From positions 1 through 23,739 of the forward strand of contig JAJPZL010000160.1 of the NCBI GenBank assembly GCA_021204375.1: a stretch of 23,739 nucleotides of DNA, in the 5' to 3' direction. Both the position numbers and the translations under genes were made by a program. The stretch comes from Bacteroides sp. Lineage in GTDB: Bacteria > Bacteroidota > Bacteroidia > Bacteroidales > Bacteroidaceae. How positions within the stretch are numbered: position 1 is the stretch's first letter; the number at the start of each line of letters is the position of its first letter. Under the pieces are notes generated by a model that saw nothing but the letters and a program-made list of their open reading frames with translations, was not told where the DNA came from and did no database searches. This document shows positions 1-7,365 of this stretch, piece by piece.

Positions 1-6
1 TCTACT

Positions 7-1247
7 ATGAGTATAAAGTATAGATTGATCATCATGAATTTCCTCCAGTTCTTTATCTGGGGATCGTGGCTTATTTCGCTGGGAGCCTATATGGGTGGTA
101 AACTGGACTTTACCGGTATCCAGATTGCCAGTATCTTTGGTACGATGGGTATTGTTTCGCTATTTATGCCCGGTATCCTGGGTATTGTAGCCGACCGCTG
201 GATCAATGCGGTTGTGGGTATCTGCCATCTCCTTGGGGCAGGTCTGCTTTTTATGGCTTCCCGCTACACTACGTATGAGATGATCTATCCGATCATGCTA
301 CTCAATATGATGGTCTATATGCCTACCCTGGCACTGGCCAATACCGTTTCCTATAACTCCATGGATGTCTATAAAATGGATATTGTCAAGGACTTCCCAC
401 CCATCCGGGTATGGGGTACCGTTGGTTTTATTGTAGCCATGTGGGTGGTAGACATTTGCGGGTGGGGACGTACCGAGAGCCAGCTCTATGTAGGAGCCCT
501 GGCTGCCTTGTGCCTGGGAGTCTATGTTTTACGCTTCCCCAATGTCCACCTTCGCGTAGTGCCGGAAAGAGATCGTTGGTTTCTGCTCTGGGGCTGGATG
601 CTTTTGTATTGTTTAAAGAACGGAAGATGCTGATCTTCTTTATCTTTGCGATGCTTTTGGGAGCTACCCTACAGATTACCAATACTTTCGGGGGAATATT
701 CCTAGATAGTTTTGCCGATACCTATAGCGATGCCTTTGCGGTGCAGTATCCTAACATCCTGCTCTCTGTTTCGCAGATGTCGGAAACCCTCTTTATCCTG
801 GTAATTCCTTTCTTCCTGAGGCGGTTTGGTATTAAAACAGTAATGCTGATCAGTATGCTGGCCTGGGTACTCCGCTTTGCTCTGTTTAGGATCGGGAACC
901 CCGGTAACGGATTTATCTTCCTGCTTCTCTCCATGATCGTCTACGGAATAGCATTTGATTTCTTCAATGTATCGGGTTCCATGTTTGTAGAGAAAGAGAC
1001 TAATCACTCTATACGGGCCAGTGCCCAGGGACTCTTTATGATCATGACCAACGGTCTGGGAGCCATTATCGGAAGTTACTCCAGCGGTTGGGTGGTGGAT
1101 TATTTCACCGCGGCCGACGGTACCCGTGACTGGCCTGCCATCTGGTTTGTCTTTGCTGGATATGCACTGGTAATAGCCGTTGTCTTTGCTCTTGTATTTA
1201 ACTATAAACACGATCCTGAAAAGATCAGAACTGTATCACATGCTTGA
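7..1247 (+). pseudogene. Nucleoside/H+ symporter, MFS (NupG/XapB type), frameshifted
   Basis: Inner-membrane major facilitator protein that would import nucleosides with protons. The reconstructed product is about 413 residues, the usual family length, with a run of hydrophobic helices from the first residues. The N-terminal half reads in frame 1 up to the VYVLRF region. The C-terminal half reads in frame 3, from a TLPQCPPSRSAGKRSL segment through ALGLDAFVLFKERKM and FAMLLGATLQITNTFGG, which are typical of the bacterial NupG-like family. The frames join cleanly if one base is missing in the T4 run at 527-530. The start at 7 matches the expected N-terminus (MSIKYRLIIMNFLQFFIWGSW). It overlaps the next gene by 8 bases. 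This is the only disrupted gene in the first 6 kb, so a sequencing or assembly error is a real alternative to a broken gene. Confidence 0.82.
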
Positions 1248-1809
1248 CAGAAAAATAGAACTTAAAGTATTGGAGGTTACTCAGAGTGACAGAGATGCCA
1301 GTGCTTTTGCTATGATACTGGGAGAGGTGTCGGGTCACCGGCAGCTTCCTGTTATTATCAGTGCGTTGGAGGCACAATCGATTCTGATCATGCTGCGCAA
1401 ACTCTCTGTTCCCCGCCCTTTTACCCACGATCTCTTTTTCAGTGTGGCAGGCAAGTTCGACTTTGATCTCAAAGAGGTATTTATTTACCGGGCAGACGAG
1501 GGGATTTTCTTTGCCTACACCTGTTTTGAAAAGGATGGGGAGGTATGCCGAATCGACTCCCGTACTTCGGATGCGGTGGCCCTGGCCCTGCGTTTCCGTT
1601 CTCCTATTTATATTTATGAGTCGGTGCTGGATTCGGAATCTGTCAGTGTAGGGAGGGAGGATACTACACCGGCGATCAAACCCGCCAACAATATAAAAAT
1701 ATTACGGAAAGCGTTGGAGAAGGCTATAAAGAATGAAAATTATGAGCTGGCGGCTATTCTGAGTGATCAGATCAAAAAAATAGAGAGTGAGAACTCTTCT
1801 TTTAACTAA
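1240..1809 (+). CDS. BFN-domain (DUF151, bifunctional nuclease family) protein with UVR motif
   Basis: Small cytoplasmic protein of 189 residues. The first roughly 135 residues are a BFN/DUF151 domain, with RQLPVIISALEAQSI and the signature SRTSDAVALALR. Residues about 155-182 form a UVR motif (ALEKAIKNENYELAAILSDQIKK), as found in UvrB and UvrC interaction helices. BFN proteins are named for a plant bifunctional nuclease. The role of the Bacteroidota members, which usually carry this UVR tail, is not settled; nucleic-acid or stress-related work is a guess from the domains. I chose the ATG at 1240, which overlaps the transporter stop, because MLDRKIELKVLEV matches the family N-terminus. An upstream in-frame ATG at 1180 lies inside the transporter and would add unrelated residues. 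Confidence 0.85.
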   Translation: MLDRKIELKVLEVTQSDRDASAFAMILGEVSGHRQLPVIISALEAQSILIMLRKLSVPRPFTHDLFFSVAGKFDFDLKEVFIYRADEGIFFAYTCFEKDGEVCRIDSRTSDAVALALRFRSPIYIYESVLDSESVSVGREDTTPAIKPANNIKILRKALEKAIKNENYELAAILSDQIKKIESENSSFN

Positions 1810-1817
1810 ACCAAAAT

Positions 1818-2516
1818 ATGCAGCTTTTTTATGTTCCGGAAATAGCGGTCAATCAGGAACTTCCTGAAGAGGAGTCCAGGCATTGTATTAAGGTTCTGCG
1901 CCTGCGTCAGGGAGATGAGATTCGGATCACGGATGGGCAAGGTTCCTTCTATGAATCTATGATTGCAGTGATCTCCGGTAAAAAATGCCGGGTAGAGATT
2001 AAAAATATCCAACGGCAACCTACTCTGTGGAAGGGAAATATTCATATTGCCATGGCTCCTACCAAAAATATGGATCGTACCGAATGGTTCGCCGAGAAGG
2101 CTACGGAGATTGGTTTGGACCAGCTTTCCTTCCTGAAATATGATTTCTCCGAACGAAAGGTTTTAAAAACAGACCGGGTATTGCGTATTTTGGTCTCTGT
2201 TATGAAGCAATCCCTGAAAGCTACTTTGCCACAACTTAATGAAATGGTCGGTTTCCGGGAATTCATTGCCGGAGATCTTCCCGGACAAAAATTCATTGCC
2301 CACTGCCATGAGGGAGAGAAATTCTCTTTGCATAAGGCTTATAGACCCGGAGAAGCCGCTGTCGTGCTCATTGGCCCGGAGGGAGATTTCAGTAAAGAGG
2401 AGGTAGAGGCGGCGGTAGCCAGAGGCTTTGTACCGGTTACCCTGGGAAATTTACGGTTACGTACCGAGACGACTGCATTGGTAGCCTGTCATACATTGAA
2501 CTTAATAAACCAATAA
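1818..2516 (+). CDS. rsmE: 16S rRNA (uracil-1498-N3)-methyltransferase RsmE
   Basis: SPOUT-family methyltransferase of 232 residues that methylates N3 of U1498 in 16S rRNA using S-adenosylmethionine. The N-terminal PUA-like part carries the family pattern ESRHCIKVLRLRQGDEI. The C-terminal trefoil-knot part has the diagnostic GPEGDF at about residues 186-191, followed by KEEVEAA, and ends with LGNLRLRTETTALVA, the SAM-binding knot. Length and motif order are normal and the frame is intact. The gap to the BFN gene is 8 bases and to the DUF4836 gene 10 bases, so it is probably co-transcribed with both. Confidence 0.95.
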   Translation: MQLFYVPEIAVNQELPEEESRHCIKVLRLRQGDEIRITDGQGSFYESMIAVISGKKCRVEIKNIQRQPTLWKGNIHIAMAPTKNMDRTEWFAEKATEIGLDQLSFLKYDFSERKVLKTDRVLRILVSVMKQSLKATLPQLNEMVGFREFIAGDLPGQKFIAHCHEGEKFSLHKAYRPGEAAVVLIGPEGDFSKEEVEAAVARGFVPVTLGNLRLRTETTALVACHTLNLINQ

Positions 2517-2526
2517 ATAAACGATT

Positions 2527-4080
2527 ATGAAACGTCTTACTTTTATTTGCAGGCAGTTGCTGGTAATATCGCTACTTGTTGCTGTGGCAGCCTGCTCTAA
2601 AAAAACAGCCGGTTATACCCAGGTTATTCCCGCAGATACCCCTTTGCTTTTTGCTTTTGATATAAATTCCCTGGTCAAGAAGAGTGGAGTGGATAGCAAT
2701 AGTCCGATGGTCAGGGAGGTGATGGGCGGCCTGGAAAGTGCACTGGGTGCGGAAGAGTTCTCACATATCAGCGAATTGATGCTGGATCCCTCTTCGGCCG
2801 GTATTTCACTCAGTGATCCGGTTTACATGTATATGGATATAGGGACCGAACAGGTTACGCTCGTCTTCCGGGTAACGGATGAGGGAAAAGTGAAGAGCCT
2901 CCTCCGGACCCTGGAATCCCGCGGTGATATAGAAGCACTTACCTCTTCGGGAGGGGTGAACTCCACCGTATTGGGCGGATCTTTGGTGTGTGCTTTTAAC
3001 GGAGAGGCCCTGGTACTCTCAGGAACCGGGAATCCCCGGGAGACGGAACGTATCCGGGAGGAGGTATTTACCAACATGAAGCAATCCGAATCTGGCAGTA
3101 TCCGTGGTAAAAAGGCCTTTGAAAAGATGAGTGCCCGTAAAGGAGATATGCGGATGATAATTGAGCTTCTTCCTTTGCTGAAACTTACCAATCCGGAAAT
3201 AGTGGATCTGTTGCCGGCGGGTACCCCGGCGGAGGCCATGACCGTATTGGGAAGTTGGGTCTTTGAAAAGGGGAGGATGCAGTTAACTGCCGAGACCTAC
3301 GTGAGCGATCCGGAGCTCCGGAAAATGTATGAGTCCCAGCAAAAAGGAATGGGTACTATCAAAAATACTCACCTGGAGAGATTCCCGCTCTCCTCCCTGT
3401 TCTATGTGAGTATGAACGTAAAGGGAAAAGAACTTTATAAACTGATGGCAGAGAATGAACAGAGCCGGGAGTATATGGAGATGTACGGCGGGGTAGCAGA
3501 TCTGGAGAATATCATCGGGTCGCTGGATGGAGATATCTCACTGGGTCTTACCGGACTCTCTATGATGAAAATGTCTCCGGAGATCCTGCTCCTAGCAGAG
3601 GTAAAGAACGATGCCATTCTGGAAGCTCTGTTGCAGCTCGAAGGGCTGATCGGTATGCAGCCGGGTATGGAGCTGCAACAGACAGGCGATCAGGCATATG
3701 TACTGAAGACACGCCAGGGTAATTTCCATTTCGGAATGGAGAAAAATACCCTCTACCTCACTACAGATGATAAATTGTTGAAGAATAAACCTTCCCAAAG
3801 CCTGAAAGAGGGTGCATGGGTCACTTCTGCCAAAAAAGGACCCGTCTTTGTGGTAGCCAATGTCGATAATGTGCTGGAACTACCGGCTTTACGCTTTGCT
3901 GCTTCCTTAGGTGGCGGCAGTGTGAAACAGATGTTTGAGCTGGCTTCCAAATTCTCGTATATAGAGCTCTATTCACCTTCACCGGAGATCGCAGAATTCA
4001 ATGTTTATCTGAACGATAAGGAGGAGAATTCCCTGAAGGTACTGGTGGATGCACTTTTTCTGATGGCAGATCATTTTTAA
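2527..4080 (+). CDS. DUF4836-family lipoprotein
   Basis: Predicted exported lipoprotein of 517 residues. The N-terminus is a signal peptide ending in a lipobox, VAAC, with the lipidated Cys at about residue 23, followed by SKK. The mature part starts with a YTQVIPADTPLLFAFDINSL stretch that I associate with the DUF4836 family of Bacteroidales. The rest is a long alpha/beta protein without recognisable catalytic motifs. The fold and function of the family are unknown to me. Gene order (rsmE, this gene, ABC ATPase, permease) suggests a shared transcript, but there is no sequence evidence of a functional link. The frame is intact throughout and codon use matches its neighbours. Confidence 0.75.
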   Translation: MKRLTFICRQLLVISLLVAVAACSKKTAGYTQVIPADTPLLFAFDINSLVKKSGVDSNSPMVREVMGGLESALGAEEFSHISELMLDPSSAGISLSDPVYMYMDIGTEQVTLVFRVTDEGKVKSLLRTLESRGDIEALTSSGGVNSTVLGGSLVCAFNGEALVLSGTGNPRETERIREEVFTNMKQSESGSIRGKKAFEKMSARKGDMRMIIELLPLLKLTNPEIVDLLPAGTPAEAMTVLGSWVFEKGRMQLTAETYVSDPELRKMYESQQKGMGTIKNTHLERFPLSSLFYVSMNVKGKELYKLMAENEQSREYMEMYGGVADLENIIGSLDGDISLGLTGLSMMKMSPEILLLAEVKNDAILEALLQLEGLIGMQPGMELQQTGDQAYVLKTRQGNFHFGMEKNTLYLTTDDKLLKNKPSQSLKEGAWVTSAKKGPVFVVANVDNVLELPALRFAASLGGGSVKQMFELASKFSYIELYSPSPEIAEFNVYLNDKEENSLKVLVDALFLMADHF

Positions 4081-4109
4081 CAGGGTCCCGTCCCGTTTGA
4101 AAAAATAGT

Positions 4110-4754
4110 ATGGAGAAGATCACCTTACAACATTCTTTGCCGGAAGTTTTTGCCGACCGTACCGCTGTCGTATCAGATATCTGGCATACGGAGTGTACCT
4201 TTGAGAAGGGAAAAAGTTACCTCATTGAAGCCGCTTCGGGTACAGGGAAATCTTCTCTTTGTAGTTTTATCTATGGATATCGCCGGGATTACCAGGGGAT
4301 GATCCTCTTTAATAGAACCAATATAAAATCGCTTTCCGTTAAGGAGTGGACAGCGGTCCGGCGATCCCATATCAGCCTAATGTTCCAGGAGCTGAGACTC
4401 TTTCCCGAACTTTCGGCGTATGAGAATATCCAGATAAAGAATCAGCTTACCGGCCATGTGTCGCGTAAGCAGATCCTTTCCTGGTTTGAAAGGCTGGATA
4501 TTCCCGATAAAGCCGGCCAATTGGTGGGAAAACTCTCTTTTGGTCAGCAGCAGCGGGTAGCCCTGGTCCGGGCACTTTGTCAACCGTTCGATTTTCTCTT
4601 CCTGGACGAACCGGTCAGCCACCTCGATCCGGAGAACGGGAAAAAGATGGCCGCCCTGGTAGAAGAAGAGATCAGGAAGCAGGGTGCAGGATTGTTGGTT
4701 ACCTCGATCGGTAAACACCTGGAATTATCTTACGATAAAGTATGGAGACTATGA
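4110..4754 (+). CDS. ABC transporter ATP-binding protein (LolD/FtsE-like)
   Basis: ATPase of 214 residues, the size of LolD, MacB-type or FtsE nucleotide-binding subunits. It shows a Walker A at about residues 41-49 (AASGTGKSS), a Q-loop in LMFQELRLFPELSAYENI, an ABC signature from about residue 142 (LSFGQQQRVALVRAL) and a Walker B with catalytic Glu at about 162-167 (FLFLDE). Two departures from consensus are visible: the first Gly of Walker A is Ala, and the H-loop His is replaced, since LLVTSIGKH stands where VTHD is expected. It overlaps its permease, so the two should form one exporter or lipoprotein-extraction complex. The substrate cannot be read from the sequence. Confidence 0.88.
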   Translation: MEKITLQHSLPEVFADRTAVVSDIWHTECTFEKGKSYLIEAASGTGKSSLCSFIYGYRRDYQGMILFNRTNIKSLSVKEWTAVRRSHISLMFQELRLFPELSAYENIQIKNQLTGHVSRKQILSWFERLDIPDKAGQLVGKLSFGQQQRVALVRALCQPFDFLFLDEPVSHLDPENGKKMAALVEEEIRKQGAGLLVTSIGKHLELSYDKVWRL

Positions 4755-5947
4755 GGCTGATCTGGAAATTACTGCGCAGGCATATCAGTGTGGGACAACT
4801 TACCGGCTATCTCCTGGCCAACCTCTTCGGGTTGGCCATTGTGCTGGCCGGGTTCCAGTTCTACCGGGATGTGATCCCGCTCTTCCGGGGTTCTGATACC
4901 TTGATGAAGAATGAATACCTGATCCTTAATAAACAGGTGGGAACCCTTGGCTCCGGAAAGAGCAATCTTTTCTCTGAACAGGAGATCAAAGAACTCCGCG
5001 ACCAGAGCTTTGTAGCGAGTGTAGGTAGTTTTACCGTCTCCCGATTTAAGGTCTCTGCCGGAGTGGGAGTAGCCGGCCGGAGTGCCGAACTCTATACGGA
5101 GATGTTCTTTGAGTCGGTGCCCGACGCCTATATTGATATCAACCTGGATAAATGGCACTTTGCAGTGGGAGATCAGACCATTCCTATCATTATTCCCCGT
5201 AATTACCTGAACCTATATAACTTCGGTTTTGCACAATCCAGAAGCCTGCCGAAACTTTCCGAAGGGGTGATCGGGCTGATCCAAATGGAGATCGATATCC
5301 GTGGGAACGGCAGAATAGAGACCTTCCGGGGAAAGATCGTGGGCTTTTCCAACCGGTTAAATACCATTCTGGTTCCCCAGGATTTTATGGATTGGGCCAA
5401 TGGAGAGTTTGCGGATGGAAAACCGGGAGAACCTTCCCGGCTGATCGTTGAGATCAAAGATACACCGGATGATGCGGTAGTAAAATACCTCCATACCAAA
5501 GGGTATGAAATAGAGGGAGAAAAATTAGATAGCGGTAAAATGGCCTATTTCCTGAAGTTGGTGGTCGGCATTGTCGTAGCTATCGGTCTACTGATCACGG
5601 TTCTCTCTTTCTATATCCTGATCCTGAGTATTTACCTCTTGTTACAAAAGAATGCTTCCAAGCTGGAAAACTTGCTTTTGATCGGATATAGCCCGGCTAA
5701 GGTGGCATTACCCTATCAGATCCTTACCTGCCTCCTTAATTTGTTTGTGCTGGCAGGCGCATTGGCCTTAGTGAGTTTAGGACGGAATTATTATCTCTCT
5801 TCGCTTTCATTGCTTTCGGGAGAATCTTCCGGGATCGTGGCTTTCTGGCCGGTGGTCGGTGTCGGGTTGTTGATCGCTGTAGCTGTAAGCATACTGAATA
5901 TAGTGATCATCCGCAGGAAGGTGACGGAGATCTATGGTAAAAAGTAA
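4751..5947 (+). CDS. ABC transporter permease, FtsX/MacB-like
   Basis: Membrane permease of about 398 residues with FtsX-like topology. There is one N-terminal transmembrane helix (YLLANLFGLAIVLAGFQFY), a large periplasmic domain of some 230 residues, then three helices near the C-terminus: VVGIVVAIGLLITVLSFYIL, ILTCLLNLFVLAGALALV and VVGVGLLIAVAVSILNIVII. I place the start at the ATG at 4751, which forms an ATGA overlap with the ATPase stop; an in-frame ATG at 4742 is also possible and adds three residues. It pairs with the preceding ATPase. It is the last gene before a 700-base non-coding stretch, so it probably ends the housekeeping transcript. The transported substrate is unknown. Confidence 0.87.
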   Translation: MRLIWKLLRRHISVGQLTGYLLANLFGLAIVLAGFQFYRDVIPLFRGSDTLMKNEYLILNKQVGTLGSGKSNLFSEQEIKELRDQSFVASVGSFTVSRFKVSAGVGVAGRSAELYTEMFFESVPDAYIDINLDKWHFAVGDQTIPIIIPRNYLNLYNFGFAQSRSLPKLSEGVIGLIQMEIDIRGNGRIETFRGKIVGFSNRLNTILVPQDFMDWANGEFADGKPGEPSRLIVEIKDTPDDAVVKYLHTKGYEIEGEKLDSGKMAYFLKLVVGIVVAIGLLITVLSFYILILSIYLLLQKNASKLENLLLIGYSPAKVALPYQILTCLLNLFVLAGALALVSLGRNYYLSSLSLLSGESSGIVAFWPVVGVGLLIAVAVSILNIVIIRRKVTEIYGKK

Positions 5948-6034
5948 AGGTTACCAGATAGTAAGTAGATTATAGCTGTTACCACCGGTTATGAAGTGTC
6001 TGTTGTAGGACTTCCTGGTTATTTTATGTTGTCG

Positions 6035-6050
6035 CCGGCTTCCCAGCCGG
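6035..6050. repeat. Palindrome, CCGGCT stem, TCCC loop
   Basis: Perfect 6-bp stem CCGGCT/AGCCGG with loop TCCC. It lies about 90 bases after the permease stop. No T-run follows, so a classic terminator is not supported. Confidence 0.75.
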
Positions 6051-6064
6051 TGACTCTTTACTTT

Positions 6065-6111
6065 GCGGCTTCATAGCCGCTTCTGTACCGTGTAGGGGGC
6101 TATGAAGCCCC
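6065..6111. repeat. Two oppositely oriented palindromes of one type
   Basis: GCGGCT-TCAT-AGCCGC (6065-6080) is followed 15 bases later by GGGGCT-ATGA-AGCCCC (6096-6111). The second is the first in reverse orientation with two stem positions changed; their loops, TCAT and ATGA, are reverse complements. Each can form a hairpin, and the two can also pair with each other. This arrangement is typical of REP-like elements. Confidence 0.75.
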
Positions 6112-6215
6112 TATAAAAATCCACCGTTTGTATCAACCCTCCTTCTTTTCCGGGAAGTAGCTGACTTATCCTTCGGTTTAACTCTACACCTCTCTTTTTT
6201 GCTACTATTTTCCGA

Positions 6216-6230
6216 AAGCCCAAAGGGCTT
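6216..6230. repeat. Palindrome, AAGCCC stem, AAA loop
   Basis: Perfect 6-bp stem AAGCCC/GGGCTT around AAA, immediately left of the larger inverted repeat unit at 6231-6278. Confidence 0.7.
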
Positions 6231-6278
6231 GAATATGAATAACCCCCAGTGAAGAGAGCGAAGCGAACGACTGGGGGT
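6231..6278. repeat. Inverted repeat unit, left copy
   Basis: This unit begins GAATATGAATA and then has arms ACCCCCAGT (6242-6250) and ACTGGGGGT (6270-6278) around a purine-rich loop containing GAAGCGAACG. The reverse complement of 6374-6411 reproduces the same order: ATATGAATAACCCC, AGTGAAG, a shortened loop, then ACTGGGGGT. The two copies are therefore members of one repeat family placed head to head. Confidence 0.75.
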
Positions 6279-6300
6279 AAAGCAGATACCTTTATTTTAT

Positions 6301-6330
6301 CAACGCCGAAGGTGTTGAATCTGTTTTTTT
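6301..6330 (+). terminator. Possible rho-independent terminator
   Basis: A 7-bp stem CAACGCC/GGTGTTG with one G-U pair and loop GAA (6301-6317) is followed by AATCTG and a run of seven T (6324-6330). The shape fits an intrinsic terminator for the upstream ABC operon, but it lies about 350 bases past the last gene and within repeat-like DNA, so it may simply be another palindrome. Confidence 0.35.
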
Positions 6331-6333
6331 ATC

Positions 6334-6356
6334 ATTCAACCCACTCCGGGTTGAAT
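6334..6356. repeat. Palindrome, ATTCAACCC stem
   Basis: Perfect 9-bp stem ATTCAACCC/GGGTTGAAT around ACTCC. It sits between the two copies of the larger inverted unit, roughly at the centre of the whole arrangement. Confidence 0.75.
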
Positions 6357-6373
6357 CAGAGAAAACGCCTTCC

Positions 6374-6411
6374 ACCCCCAGTCGCTACGCTTCACTAGGG
6401 GTTATTCATAT
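6374..6411. repeat. Inverted repeat unit, right copy
   Basis: Arms ACCCCCAGT (6374-6382) and ACTAGGGGT (6394-6402) flank CGCTACGCTTC, followed by TATTCATATT. This is the reverse complement of the unit at 6231-6278, with a shorter loop and one changed arm base. Confidence 0.75.
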
Positions 6412-6413
6412 TT

Positions 6414-6428
6414 AATCCCTCCGGGATT
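6414..6428. repeat. Palindrome, AATCCC stem
   Basis: Perfect 6-bp stem AATCCC/GGGATT around TCC. It is the mirror partner in position of the AAGCCC palindrome at 6216-6230, each lying just outside one copy of the larger unit. Confidence 0.65.
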
Positions 6429-6583
6429 TTCCTGGTACATTCCTAAAAAACAAGAGAACTTAACAGCCATGCGGCGATTGAACTGGGCTAAGATCTATAT
6501 CCCCAGTCTGGAGCAATTAAAATAATATGAATATCCTACCCTACCTGGCTGGAATCTCCAATCCTGAATTTCGTTTTCAGGTG

Positions 6584-6591
6584 TAAATTTG
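6584..6591 (+). promoter_or_regulatory. Candidate Bacteroidota -7 promoter element
   Basis: TAAATTTG fits the TAnnTTTG -7 consensus used by the Bacteroidota primary sigma factor and lies 73 bases upstream of the first operon ATG. A convincing TTTG -33 box at the right distance is not visible; only an imperfect TTTCG/TTTTC stretch lies 10-20 bases upstream. A small hairpin, CCTGAA/TTCAGG (6563-6581), overlaps that area. It would serve the whole downstream operon, because gaps between later genes are very short. Confidence 0.4.
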
Positions 6592-6663
6592 CCATTTTAA
6601 AGAAAAAATAGTGGGAATTAGAAAAAAAGTAGCAAGTTTGTAGGTTGAAAAACAATCCTCACA

Positions 6664-7365
6664 ATGCAAACTCGCAACATTCTTATATGTGTATGCAATT
6701 CGCACCCGGTCATAGATAAGGAAAAAGCCGCTTTCCTGGCCGCCGTCCTGCACGGGAAGGAAGAAAATGTACAGCTCTGTCCGGATCTGTTCCGCATTAT
6801 GGAACGGCGGGAGATGGTAAAAGAGCTGGAAGGAACCACTATCCTTGCCTGTTATCCACGGGCTATCCGTTCACTCTTTAAGCGGGTAGGAGCAGAGCCC
6901 GGCGAGATCCTGGATATCCGCAGCCATACCCGGGAAGAGATACTGGACCAACTTCATATTGCTTATCCTATAGAGATAGATACCACAGGATTTGTTCGGC
7001 AGATAGCTCACCTTCCTGCGAAACTAGGTACGGATGCCTGGTATCCTGTAATAGACAAAGAACGGTGCGGGGAGTGTGGAAAGTGCTACGACTTCTGCCT
7101 TTTTGGAGTGTATACCGTAGAAAAAGATCGTGTCAAGGTGACAAACCCGCAAAACTGCAAGAACAACTGTCCGGCCTGCGCCCGTATCTGTCCGGCAAAA
7201 GCTATCATATTTCCTAGATATGAAAGATCCCCGATCAACGGGGGAACGGAAGAGGAAGAACAGGCGATCTCCCTGGATACCCAAGCGGTATACAATGACG
7301 CTTTGCGCATGAGACTGAAACATCGCCGGAACAGTATATCCCTTTTGAAAAAAGATAAACTATGA
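6664..7365 (+). CDS. Two-[4Fe-4S] ferredoxin-like protein, first gene of the operon
   Basis: Cytoplasmic protein of 233 residues. The C-terminal half carries two [4Fe-4S] motifs: Cys135, 138, 141, 145 (CGECGKCYDFC) and Cys165, 169, 172, 176 (CKNNCPACARIC, spaced x3-x2-x3). The first 120 residues have four further Cys (about 9, 11, 39, 63) in a pattern that reminds me of heterodisulfide-reductase-like N-terminal domains (ICVCNSH, VQLCPDLF, ILACYPRA), but I cannot assign it to a named family. The likely role is electron transfer to the radical SAM enzyme or other operon partners. The ATG of the radical SAM gene overlaps its stop (ATGA). The frame is intact, unlike most of the following genes. 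Confidence 0.75.
   Translation: MQTRNILICVCNSHPVIDKEKAAFLAAVLHGKEENVQLCPDLFRIMERREMVKELEGTTILACYPRAIRSLFKRVGAEPGEILDIRSHTREEILDQLHIAYPIEIDTTGFVRQIAHLPAKLGTDAWYPVIDKERCGECGKCYDFCLFGVYTVEKDRVKVTNPQNCKNNCPACARICPAKAIIFPRYERSPINGGTEEEEQAISLDTQAVYNDALRMRLKHRRNSISLLKKDKL

Larger units (their letters stand above)
5948..6663 (+). other. Intergenic region rich in short palindromes, no gene
   Basis: I see no credible gene here on either strand. The stretch holds at least seven short palindromes, including a diverged pair of inverted units at 6231-6278 and 6374-6411, then from about 6430 AT-richer sequence with a candidate promoter leading into the redox/isoprenoid operon. It separates the intact housekeeping genes from the heavily interrupted operon. 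Such palindrome clusters between genes are common in Bacteroidales chromosomes. Confidence 0.7.

Noticed and set aside
702..1211. Long minus-strand open frame opposite the transporter
   Set aside because: It is antisense to a recognisable membrane protein, has no family resemblance and no room for its own signals. The same holds for the other minus-strand frames in the window, such as 2823-3239, 8000-8491, 11544-12032 and 20807-21406.
1180..1239. Earlier start for the BFN protein
   Set aside because: The extra residues lie inside the transporter coding sequence and do not resemble the family. The ATG at 1240 matches the expected N-terminus.
6035..6428. CRISPR array
   Set aside because: The repeats are palindromes of different sequence with irregular spacing, without a constant repeat and equal-length spacers.
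6480..6530. Small peptide or RNA gene upstream of the operon
   Set aside because: Only very short frames without a start signal are present, and I see no tRNA, riboswitch or other recognisable RNA fold.
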